Assembly (NCBI GenBank): GCA_050290265.1
Contig: JBNKHI010000077.1
Location: forward strand, 1 to 11,688
Source of the DNA: JBNKFV01 sp050290265
GTDB lineage: Bacteria > Pseudomonadota > Gammaproteobacteria > Pseudomonadales > Cellvibrionaceae
Direction of reading: 5' to 3'
Length of the DNA: 11,688 nucleotides
The translations under genes and the position numbers were made by a program. A model generated the notes under the pieces. It worked only from the letters and a program-made list of their open reading frames with translations. It was not told the origin of the DNA and did not search any database. Of this stretch, positions 1-5,709 are shown piece after piece (positions within the stretch are counted from its first letter, which is position 1; each line of letters starts with the position of its first letter).

Positions 1-195
1 ATTAATAAGCGGATAGTGCCTGCTTCAGAACGGCCGGATTTAGTACCTGTTTATAGCTTTAATGCAGAAGGTTTATGGCTGGCTCAGGCCCGTGGCCGGC
101 AGCTATCATCGGATAGTGAGGGTAGTTTGCCACACTGGCGTGCGGTGAATGAGCGTTTAAGAAAGCAGTCGTTAGATCTGGGAAGGTCAAAATAA
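1..195 (+). CDS. C-terminal fragment of an unrecognised protein (5' end outside window)
   Basis: Frame 1 is open from the first base to a TAA at 193-195, giving 64 codons, while the other two plus frames hit stops within the first 15 bases. The fragment is polar and soluble-looking, with Trp at residues 26 and 47 and an Arg/Lys-rich tail ending in GRSK. I recognise no family, membrane segment or catalytic motif. The stop lies about 30 bases before a strong bidirectional terminator, as expected for a real gene converging on gltA. A 64-codon open frame could still occur by chance, so this rests on frame openness and terminator position. A minus-strand frame over the same stretch overlaps the gltA 3' end and the terminator and is less plausible. 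Confidence 0.5.
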   Translation: MNKRIVPASERPDLVPVYSFNAEGLWLAQARGRQLSSDSEGSLPHWRAVNERLRKQSLDLGRSK

Positions 196-227
196 TGGGC
201 TTTTCGTTGGGCTTGCGCATTGCCAGG

Positions 228-261
228 TAATAAAAAGGCCGCAGAAGCGGCCTTTTTATTA
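228..261. terminator. Bidirectional intrinsic terminator between the convergent partial gene and gltA
   Basis: This is a perfect 15-bp inverted repeat: arms 228-242 and 247-261 around an AGAA loop (243-246). The GC core is GGCCGC/GCGGCC, flanked by A5 (232-236) on one side and T5 (253-257) on the other, so both strands yield a hairpin followed by a U-tract. It lies 33 bases after the stop of the upstream plus-strand gene and 12 bases after the gltA stop on the minus strand, so it can serve both convergent genes. Confidence 0.88.
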
Positions 262-273
262 TTCCCGGTAGTA

Positions 274-1563
274 TTAACGCTTGTCCACCTCGACAAAATC
301 ACGTTTTGTGTAACCGGTATATAATTGGCGTGGACGACCGATTTTCAGGGAGCCGCTAACCATTTCAGACCAGTGGGATATCCAGCCTACTGTGCGACCA
401 GTTGCAAAAATCACGGTAAACATTTCAGTAGGAATACCGATGGCCTTCATAATGATCCCAGAATAAAAATCGACATTAGGATAGAGTTTCTTGTCGATAA
501 AGTAGGGGTCTTCCAAGGCAATTTGCTCCAGACGCTTGGCAATGGCCAGCAATGGATCATTCTCCAGACCAAGTTCAGTCAAGACCTCGTCACAGGTTTC
601 TTTCATAACTTTGGCGCGTGGGTCAAAGTTTTTATAAACGCGGTGACCAAAACCCATTAGACGGAATGGATCATCCTTGTCTTTTGCACGGGCAACGTAT
701 TCGTCAATGCGATCAACCGAGCCTATTTCCTCAAGCATAGTTAATACAGCTTCGTTCGCACCGCCGTGAGCAGGGCCCCAAAGTGCAGTTATGCCCGATG
801 CTATACACGCAAATGGGTTTGCGCCAGAAGAGCCTGCAAGGCGCACGGTCGATGTAGATGCGTTTTGCTCATGATCGGCATGCAACAGGAATATTTTGTC
901 CATAGCCTTGGCCAATACCGGGCTGATTTTTGGATCGTCGCATGGGGTACCGAACATCATGTGCAGGAAATTCTCTGAGTAGCTTAGAGAATTGTCTGGA
1001 TACATAAAGGGTTGGCCAATGTGGTGCTTGTAGCACATGGCAGCCAGCGTCGGCATTTTGGCGATCAGGCGATGTGCAGAAATAATGCGATGCTCTGGAT
1101 TATTGATATCCATAGAATCGTGATAGAAAGACGATAATGCGCCAACAACGCCACACATCATTGCCATTGGGTGCGCATCATGGTGAAAACCACGGAAGAA
1201 TCGGGCGATGGCTTCGTGAACCATAGTGTGGTTCATGATAATGCCAACAAATTCTTCTTTCTGCTCCTTGTTGGGCAGTTCGCCATTTAGTAGAAGGTAA
1301 CAGGTTTCGAGATAGTCGGACTTCTCAGCCAGCTGATCAATAGGGTATCCACGGTGCAGTAGTACACCTTCATCCCCGTCAATGTATGTTATCTCAGATT
1401 CACATGCGGCTGTGGATACAAAACCTGGGTCGTAAGTGAAAAACCCTTTGGCGGTTAGCCCGCGCACGTCAATAACGTCTGGGCCGGTGGTGCCAGAATA
1501 AACTGGCATTTCGATGGATTCTTCCAAACCGTCGACCGAAAGGTAAGCTTTCTTATCAGCCAT
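274..1563 (-). CDS. gltA: Citrate synthase (type II, NADH-sensitive class)
   Basis: GltA condenses acetyl-CoA and oxaloacetate to citrate and CoA, the entry step of the TCA cycle, in the cytoplasm. The 429-residue product has the usual length for the hexameric Gram-negative enzyme. The catalytic triad is visible: His266 in GPAHGGAN, His307 in GFGHRVYKN and Asp365 in PNVDFYSG, matching E. coli His264, His305 and Asp362. Cys208 in FGTPCDDP aligns with the E. coli Cys206 tied to allosteric NADH inhibition, so NADH control is inferred. The start is the ATG read from 1563, with AGGAG (complement of 1570-1574) 6 nt upstream. The gene is divergent from sdhC and ends at the shared terminator. A methylcitrate synthase is less likely given the residue pattern and context. 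Confidence 0.98.
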   Translation of the reverse strand: MADKKAYLSVDGLEESIEMPVYSGTTGPDVIDVRGLTAKGFFTYDPGFVSTAACESEITYIDGDEGVLLHRGYPIDQLAEKSDYLETCYLLLNGELPNKEQKEEFVGIIMNHTMVHEAIARFFRGFHHDAHPMAMMCGVVGALSSFYHDSMDINNPEHRIISAHRLIAKMPTLAAMCYKHHIGQPFMYPDNSLSYSENFLHMMFGTPCDDPKISPVLAKAMDKIFLLHADHEQNASTSTVRLAGSSGANPFACIASGITALWGPAHGGANEAVLTMLEEIGSVDRIDEYVARAKDKDDPFRLMGFGHRVYKNFDPRAKVMKETCDEVLTELGLENDPLLAIAKRLEQIALEDPYFIDKKLYPNVDFYSGIIMKAIGIPTEMFTVIFATGRTVGWISHWSEMVSGSLKIGRPRQLYTGYTKRDFVEVDKR

Positions 1564-1685
1564 TACGGACTCCTCTATCTACGAGAAAAAATAGCCCTTA
1601 CGAGCTCCAAAGTAATACGTATATTGCTAATCTTCAGTTGGTCTGTTCGACCGCTTTATTTATATAAGCCAAAAAAGCGGGCCCA

Positions 1686-1713
1686 ACTATAAAGTTCCAG
1701 TGGTGATTGTCAA
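1686..1713 (-). promoter_or_regulatory. Candidate sigma70 promoter of gltA
   Basis: Read on the minus strand, a perfect TTGACA -35 box (complement of 1708-1713) is followed after 16 nt by TATAGT (complement of 1686-1691), a 5/6 match to the -10 consensus. Transcription would start near 1679, leaving a leader of about 115 nt before the gltA ATG. The bases after the -10 box read TGGGCCC, a GC-rich discriminator of the kind linked in enterics to ppGpp/DksA sensitivity; that link is inference here. Confidence 0.62.
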
Positions 1714-1884
1714 ATGATATTCGTGCCACCGGCGATCACACTAACAGATGATACAATGCTGCTCCTGCGAAAAATAGTATTGATCCAATTTGGCGCATCC
1801 GCCCAGATCTTTGGGTTGCTGTGAACCGAATCTGTGCATATTTGTAGAAATACTATCCGAAGCTGCCGTACGATTGTAGTTTAT

Positions 1885-1902
1885 TTTTGCTGCATTGCAA
1901 AA
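1885..1902. promoter_or_regulatory. Dyad TTTTGC-N6-GCAAAA upstream of the sdh promoter
   Basis: Perfect 6-bp arms (1885-1890 and 1897-1902) surround TGCATT. The centre is about 67 bp upstream of the predicted sdh start site, a usual position for an activator and also within reach of gltA regulation. I cannot assign a regulator; it does not match CRP or FNR consensus. It could be a chance palindrome in AT-rich DNA. Confidence 0.3.
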
Positions 1903-1925
1903 TGTATAGAATTGCAGTTTTTTAT

Positions 1926-1954
1926 TTGTAATCTAGTGGCCATCTACCTATAAT
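1926..1954 (+). promoter_or_regulatory. Candidate sigma70 promoter of the sdhCDAB-sucAB-lpdA cluster
   Basis: TTGTAA (1926-1931, 4/6 match to the -35 consensus) is separated by 17 nt from a perfect TATAAT (1949-1954). Predicted transcription start is about 1961, giving a leader of about 100 nt before sdhC. The segment after the -10 box (TCCGCGCG) is GC-rich, resembling the discriminator of the gltA promoter on the other strand. T-rich DNA just upstream (1917-1923) could help the weaker -35 box. Confidence 0.65.
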
Positions 1955-1967
1955 TCCGCGCGACTTT

Positions 1968-2004
1968 GTGGCTGCCAAGTCTTGATTTTGTTGGCGTTCG
2001 CCAC
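1968..2004 (+). other. Potential foldable element in the sdh mRNA leader
   Basis: GTGGC (1968-1972) can pair with GCCAC (2000-2004), and nested inside it GCCAA (1974-1978) can pair with TTGGC (1991-1995), giving a two-part stem. A competing local hairpin uses TGGCG (1992-1996) with CGCCA (1999-2003). The two folds share bases and exclude one another. No known riboswitch class is recognised, and the stems are short. Confidence 0.3.
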
Positions 2005-2063
2005 TGTTCTTTGGTTAGATCTTTAGATGTCTCACACAAGGCTCGGCGCTGGTCGAGTAAAAG

Positions 2064-2450
2064 GTGCAATCAACCGTGAATAAAAACAGACCTGTTAATC
2101 TCGATATATCCACTATAAAACTTCCTATTACCGCCATTGTTTCAATCCTCCACCGTGCTTCCGGTGTCATTTTATTTGCTGTTGTTGCGATATTGCTTTG
2201 GATGCTAGACGTTAGCTTGTCGTCCGAGGCGGGGTTCGCAGAACTACAGGAAATGTTGACGTCCCCTTTGTGTCAGTTTGTGTTGTGGGCTAGCTTGGCA
2301 GCGCTTGCGTACCACTTGGTTGCTGGCGTACGACACCTATTCATGGATGCTGGGATTGGTGAAAGCCTTGAAGGTGGTTTGGTAGGGGCGAAGCTCGTTA
2401 TGTTTTTCGCTGTTGTTCTGATTGTTTTGGCAGGAGTATGGATATGGTAA
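2064..2450 (+). CDS. sdhC: Succinate dehydrogenase cytochrome b556 membrane subunit
   Basis: SdhC is one of two membrane anchors of complex II. It binds heme b with SdhD and forms part of the ubiquinone site. The 128-residue product has three hydrophobic segments (about 31-49, 66-85 and 107-127). Key positions fall at the same numbers as in E. coli: Ser27 and Arg31 in SILHR (quinone site) and His84 in LAYH (heme ligand). RPVNL at 9-13 is the family N-terminal signature. The start is a GTG at 2064 with only a weak GAG upstream. A second in-frame GTG at 2076 has a better AAGGTG 9 nt upstream and would give 124 residues. I keep 2064 because it reproduces the E. coli N-terminal length. It is the first gene of the cluster, and its last 7 bases overlap sdhD. 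Confidence 0.95.
   Translation: MQSTVNKNRPVNLDISTIKLPITAIVSILHRASGVILFAVVAILLWMLDVSLSSEAGFAELQEMLTSPLCQFVLWASLAALAYHLVAGVRHLFMDAGIGESLEGGLVGAKLVMFFAVVLIVLAGVWIW
2432..2436 (+). promoter_or_regulatory. Ribosome binding site deciding the sdhD start
   Basis: AGGAG lies inside the 3' end of sdhC. It is only 1 nt before the ATG at 2438, too close to serve it, and 7 nt before the ATG at 2444, which is optimal. It therefore supports the shorter SdhD. Confidence 0.75.
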
Positions 2451-2812
2451 CGGCAGTTACAAGTTTTGGCCGCAGTGGTTTATATGATTGGTTGATTCAG
2501 AGAGTTTCGGCTCTAGTATTGGCTGCTTACACTATCTTTATTGTGGGGTTTATTTTGATGTCGCCCGATTTGGGCTACGATCAATGGAAGGCTCTCTTTA
2601 GTTCTCTTTGTATGCGTGTTTTTACGGTTATTACCCTTATATCCGTTATCGCACATGCCTGGATTGGTCTTTGGTCTGTGTTGACTGATTATTTAACTAA
2701 TCGAATGATGGGCAGCAAAGCAACTGTTTTGCGTATTTTGGCGCAGATGGTTTTGGGTGTTGTTGCAGTTACCTATGCCGTTTGGGGCGTACAGATACTT
2801 TGGGGAATATAA
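2444..2812 (+). CDS. sdhD: Succinate dehydrogenase hydrophobic membrane anchor subunit
   Basis: SdhD is the second membrane anchor of complex II, completing the heme b pocket and the ubiquinone site with SdhC and SdhB. From the ATG at 2444 it is 122 residues with three membrane segments (about 22-40, 57-79 and 93-118). His71 in AHAWIGLW and Asp82-Tyr83 in TDYL sit at the same numbers as in E. coli, Tyr83 being the quinone-contacting residue. An upstream in-frame ATG at 2438 would add two residues, but the ribosome binding site spacing favours 2444. The gene overlaps sdhC by 7 bases, suggesting coupled translation, and ends 3 nt before sdhA. Confidence 0.95.
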   Translation: MVTAVTSFGRSGLYDWLIQRVSALVLAAYTIFIVGFILMSPDLGYDQWKALFSSLCMRVFTVITLISVIAHAWIGLWSVLTDYLTNRMMGSKATVLRILAQMVLGVVAVTYAVWGVQILWGI

Positions 2813-2815
2813 AGA

Positions 2816-4588
2816 ATGTCTAACATGCGTACTATTTCGTTTGACGGTATTGTAATTGGCGGTGGCGGTGCGGGTATGCGCGCTGCGCTGCAATTGGCTC
2901 AGTCAGGTTATAAAACGGCTGTAATCACAAAAGTATTTCCAACGCGTTCTCACACGGTATCTGCTCAAGGTGGTATTACCTGTGCGATTGCGAGTGCTGA
3001 TCCAAATGATGATTGGCGCTGGCACATGTATGACACCGTAAAGGGGTCAGACTACATTGGTGATCAGGATGCTATTGAATATATGTGTTCAGTAGGTCCT
3101 GAAGCTGTATTCGAACTCGAGCACATGGGCCTGCCTTTCTCACGTACAGAAGAAGGGCGTATTTACCAGCGACCATTTGGTGGTCAGTCAAAAGATTTTG
3201 GGCGTGGCGGCCAGGCTGCGCGTACATGTGCGGCAGCTGACCGTACAGGTCATGCACTATTGCACACCTTGTATCAAGGTAACGTTAAAAATAACACTGT
3301 GTTTTTAAACGAGTGGTTTGCCATAGATCTGGTTAAGAATCAGGATGGCGCAGTCGTTGGTGTTATTGCCATGAATATTGAAGATGGCGAAGTGGTTTTT
3401 GTAAAGGCAAAAGCAACAGTATTTGCCACCGGCGGTGCCGGCCGTATCTATGCTTCTACGACTAACGCACATATTAATACGGGTGATGGTATCGGTATGG
3501 CGTTGCGTGCTGGCTTCCCTGTTCAGGATATCGAAATGTGGCAGTTTCACCCAACCGGCATTGCTGGAGCTGGTGTTCTTGTGACTGAAGGTTGTCGTGG
3601 TGAAGGTGGTTACCTGATTAACAAAGACGGTGAGCGCTTCATGGAGCGTTATGCGCCTAACGCTAAAGACTTGGCTGGTCGTGACGTTGTTGCGCGTTCA
3701 ATGACGTTGGAAATATTAGAAGGTCGAGGCTGCGGTCCAGACGGTGATCATGTTTATTTGAAGTTGGATCACTTGGGTGAAGAAGTGTTGGAAAGTCGCT
3801 TGCCCGGTATTTGTGAGCTCTCGCGAACCTTTGCTCACGCTGACCCTGTGAAAGTGCCAATTCCAGTAGTGCCGACTTGTCACTACATGATGGGCGGTAT
3901 TCCAACCAACGTCCATGGTCAGGTACTGACTACTGATGCCGATGGAAATGATAAGGTTGTTGAAGGCTTCTTTGCCTGTGGTGAGGTGGCGTGTGTATCT
4001 GTCCACGGTGCTAACCGTTTGGGTGGTAACTCATTGCTTGATTTGGTTGTATTCGGCCGCGCGTCAGGTTTGTACATCGAAAAAGCCTTGCGTGAAGGGA
4101 TTGATAACCGTGAAGCCAGCGAATCAGATATCGAAGCTGCTATGGCACGTTTGAACCGCCTCAATAACACCAACGATGGTGAAGGCGCTGCTGAATTGCG
4201 TAAAGAACTGCAGAGTACTATGCAAAATCACTTTGGTGTATTCCGTAAGGGTGAATTTATGCAGGAAGGTATTCGCAAATTGGCAGATCTGCGTCAGCGT
4301 ATTGAAAATGTTCGTCTAGACGACAAGAGTAATGCCTTCAATACTGCTCGTATCGAAGCTTTAGAATTACAGAATTTGTTGGAGGTTGCGGAAGCGACCG
4401 CGATTGCGGCTGAAGAGCGAAAAGAATCTCGTGGTGCTCATGCCCGAGACGATTTCCAAGAGCGCGATGACGAAAACTGGTTGTGCCATTCTATGTATTA
4501 CCCTACTGATAAACGGGTTGGTAAGCGTGCAGTCAACTTTACGCCGAAGACTGTTGATACCTTTGAACCTAAAATACGTACTTATTAA
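2816..4588 (+). CDS. sdhA: Succinate dehydrogenase flavoprotein subunit
   Basis: SdhA is the catalytic subunit of complex II on the cytoplasmic face. It oxidises succinate to fumarate and passes electrons from FAD to SdhB. The 590-residue product has the family's usual length. It shows the dinucleotide motif GGGGAG (15-20), the covalent-FAD histidine His46 in RSHTVSAQGG, and active-site motifs HPTG (His245), GRDVVAR (Arg289), TCHYMMGG (His356) and ANRLGGNSLLD (Arg401). The C-terminal helical domain runs from about 440 and ends in RTY. The ATG at 2816 has GGGGA 9 nt upstream; a second ATG three codons in is less likely. Position inside sdhCDAB excludes a standalone fumarate reductase or L-aspartate oxidase. 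Confidence 0.99.
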   Translation: MSNMRTISFDGIVIGGGGAGMRAALQLAQSGYKTAVITKVFPTRSHTVSAQGGITCAIASADPNDDWRWHMYDTVKGSDYIGDQDAIEYMCSVGPEAVFELEHMGLPFSRTEEGRIYQRPFGGQSKDFGRGGQAARTCAAADRTGHALLHTLYQGNVKNNTVFLNEWFAIDLVKNQDGAVVGVIAMNIEDGEVVFVKAKATVFATGGAGRIYASTTNAHINTGDGIGMALRAGFPVQDIEMWQFHPTGIAGAGVLVTEGCRGEGGYLINKDGERFMERYAPNAKDLAGRDVVARSMTLEILEGRGCGPDGDHVYLKLDHLGEEVLESRLPGICELSRTFAHADPVKVPIPVVPTCHYMMGGIPTNVHGQVLTTDADGNDKVVEGFFACGEVACVSVHGANRLGGNSLLDLVVFGRASGLYIEKALREGIDNREASESDIEAAMARLNRLNNTNDGEGAAELRKELQSTMQNHFGVFRKGEFMQEGIRKLADLRQRIENVRLDDKSNAFNTARIEALELQNLLEVAEATAIAAEERKESRGAHARDDFQERDDENWLCHSMYYPTDKRVGKRAVNFTPKTVDTFEPKIRTY

Positions 4589-4602
4589 GCGGGGGAAGCG
4601 TC

Positions 4603-5307
4603 ATGTTGAAAGTGCAAGTTTATCGTTACAATCCTGAAACTGATAATGCCCCGTTCATGAAGTCTTATGAGCTTGATACGGAAGGAAAGGATCTGATGGT
4701 GTTGGATGTACTTGAGCTGTTAAAGGCTCAAGATCCTTCGTTGGCTTTCCGTCGTTCTTGCCGAGAAGGTGTATGCGGTTCAGATGGTATGAATATCAAC
4801 GGTAAAAATGGATTGGCTTGTATTAAGCCTTTATCCGAGTGTGTTAAAAATAACACACTGATTTTACGACCATTGCCTGGCCTGCCAGTAGTGCGTGATC
4901 TAGTGGTTGATATGACTCAGTTTTACGCACAATATCGAAAAATTGAACCCTATTTGCAGAATGATACTCCTGCTCCTGCTATTGAGCGTCTACAATCTCC
5001 AGAAGAACGCGAAAAGCTGGACGGATTATATGAGTGTATTCTCTGCGCTTGTTGCTCCACCAGCTGCCCATCGTTCTGGTGGAATCCTGATAAATTTATC
5101 GGGCCGGCAGGTTTGTTGCAGGCATACCGCTTTCTGGCAGATAGTCGCGATACTGCGACTGACCATCGCTTGGGTAACTTGGATGATCCTTTCAGCGTAT
5201 TCCGTTGTCATGGTATTCAAAACTGTGTTCAGGTTTGCCCCAAAGGCCTAAACCCTACTCGAGCAATTGGTCATATTCGTAACATGTTGTTACAGCGTGC
5301 GACCTAG
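4603..5307 (+). CDS. sdhB: Succinate dehydrogenase iron-sulfur subunit
   Basis: SdhB relays electrons from SdhA flavin to membrane ubiquinone through three Fe-S clusters. The 234-residue product carries all expected ligands: Cys53, Cys58, Asp61 and Cys73 for [2Fe-2S] in the N-terminal ferredoxin-like domain; Cys145, Cys148, Cys151 and Cys212 for [4Fe-4S]; and Cys155, Cys202 and Cys208 for [3Fe-4S]. Asp61 as a 2Fe-2S ligand matches the E. coli SdhB pattern. Trp160 in SFWWNP corresponds to the quinone-site Trp164 of E. coli. The ATG at 4603 is preceded by GGGGGA with 6 nt spacing, 14 nt after the sdhA stop. It is the last sdh gene before a 402-base gap. Confidence 0.99.
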   Translation: MLKVQVYRYNPETDNAPFMKSYELDTEGKDLMVLDVLELLKAQDPSLAFRRSCREGVCGSDGMNINGKNGLACIKPLSECVKNNTLILRPLPGLPVVRDLVVDMTQFYAQYRKIEPYLQNDTPAPAIERLQSPEEREKLDGLYECILCACCSTSCPSFWWNPDKFIGPAGLLQAYRFLADSRDTATDHRLGNLDDPFSVFRCHGIQNCVQVCPKGLNPTRAIGHIRNMLLQRAT

Positions 5308-5361
5308 TCGTCGATGCGTTGAGAGTTAATACTTTCTGGTATTGCTCATATAGAGAACAAG

Positions 5362-5392
5362 CTGGGTTGCAGGTCAACAGGCTTCAGCCCAG
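5362..5392 (+). other. Intercistronic hairpin downstream of sdhB
   Basis: Arms CTGGGTTG (5362-5369) and CAGCCCAG (5385-5392) form an 8-bp stem with one G-U pair and a 15-nt loop, starting 55 bases after the sdhB stop. No T-tract follows, so an mRNA stabilising or processing hairpin is more plausible than a terminator. Confidence 0.4.
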
Positions 5393-5482
5393 ACTGATAA
5401 TTACTACAAAGCGGTTTTAACCGTTTATATGACGGGTCAGGTAGCATAATCGAGTTGCCATTTGATCGTTGAAGCAAGTTAA

Positions 5483-5514
5483 GCAGCGGGGTGGATCGTT
5501 TACGATCTGTCTGC
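5483..5514 (+). other. Compound hairpin with a 14-bp palindrome
   Basis: The core GATCGT-TT-ACGATC (5494-5507) is a perfect palindrome. Outer arms GCAG (5483-5486) and CTGC (5511-5514) can extend it across an internal loop that includes possible G-U pairs. As DNA it could be an operator; as RNA it would be a stem with a UUUA loop, like the neighbouring palindrome at 5412-5423. Confidence 0.35.
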
Positions 5515-5709
5515 AAAGGATTGGGTTAGACTTCCTAGTCAACGTCATGTGCGCTTTCGTTGAGGAACCGAAAGGGTATGTGCGAATGAGTAGTGGTTTG
5601 GTGGTATCGATATTCGATCAAATGCATGTTGTCTCGTGCAAAATGTGAACATCGAGCCTTAGGCCGTAATTTGATGCAGATATAGCCCCAGTTATTTAGG
5701 TGGGCACAA

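Larger units (their letters stand above)
1564..2063. other. 500-bp divergent control region between gltA and sdhC
   Basis: No convincing gene is present. On the minus side lies a gltA leader of about 115 nt. It starts near an inverted repeat CCGCTTT/AAAGCGG (1651-1657 and 1674-1680), where the gltA transcript would begin. The two candidate promoters have their -35 boxes about 212 bp apart. The DNA between them contains TATTT-N4-AAATA (1839-1852), a TTTTGC-N6-GCAAAA dyad (1885-1902) and two ATTGCA copies 17 bp apart (1894 and 1911). The sdh leader (about 1961-2063) can fold. No good CRP consensus was found; TGTGA at 1820-1824 lacks a matching second half. A 36-codon frame at 1714-1824 is not supported. 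Confidence 0.8.
5308..5709 (+). other. 402-bp sdhB-sucA intergenic region rich in inverted repeats
   Basis: No credible gene: plus-strand frames are very short, and the only longer minus frame runs into the sucA 5' end. Five dyads occur: CTGGGTTG/CAGCCCAG (5362-5369 and 5385-5392, one G-U), a CGGTT-TT-AACCG palindrome (5412-5423), a GATCGT-TT-ACGATC palindrome (5494-5507) inside outer GCAG/CTGC arms (5483-5486 and 5511-5514), CTTTCG/CGAAAG (5554-5559 and 5569-5574), and ATCGA-TAT-TCGAT (5606-5618). None has a downstream T-tract, so none looks like an intrinsic terminator. A weak promoter-like pair TTAATA-N17-TATAGA lies at 5326-5354. The sucA ribosome binding site AGGTGG is at 5698-5703. Confidence 0.7.

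Noticed and set aside
84..302. 72-codon minus-strand frame downstream of gltA
   Set aside because: It reads through the bidirectional terminator and the gltA 3' end, and lies antisense to the better-supported partial gene.
1714..1824. 36-codon plus-strand frame in the gltA-sdhC region (starts MIFVPPA)
   Set aside because: No good ribosome binding site, overlaps the gltA -35 box, and no family resemblance; its length is within chance expectation.
1820..1835. CRP-like half site TGTGA
   Set aside because: The second half (TCTGT) matches TCACA at only two positions, so it is not a credible CRP site.
2027..2083. 18-codon frame (starts MSHTRLG) overlapping the sdhC start, a possible leader peptide
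   Set aside because: No usable ribosome binding site and no run of regulatory codons. The overlap with the sdhC start is noted, but evidence is too thin for a feature.
5445..5450. CATAAT as a -10 box for a sucA promoter
   Set aside because: No -35-like hexamer at 16-18 nt spacing and no extended -10 TG.
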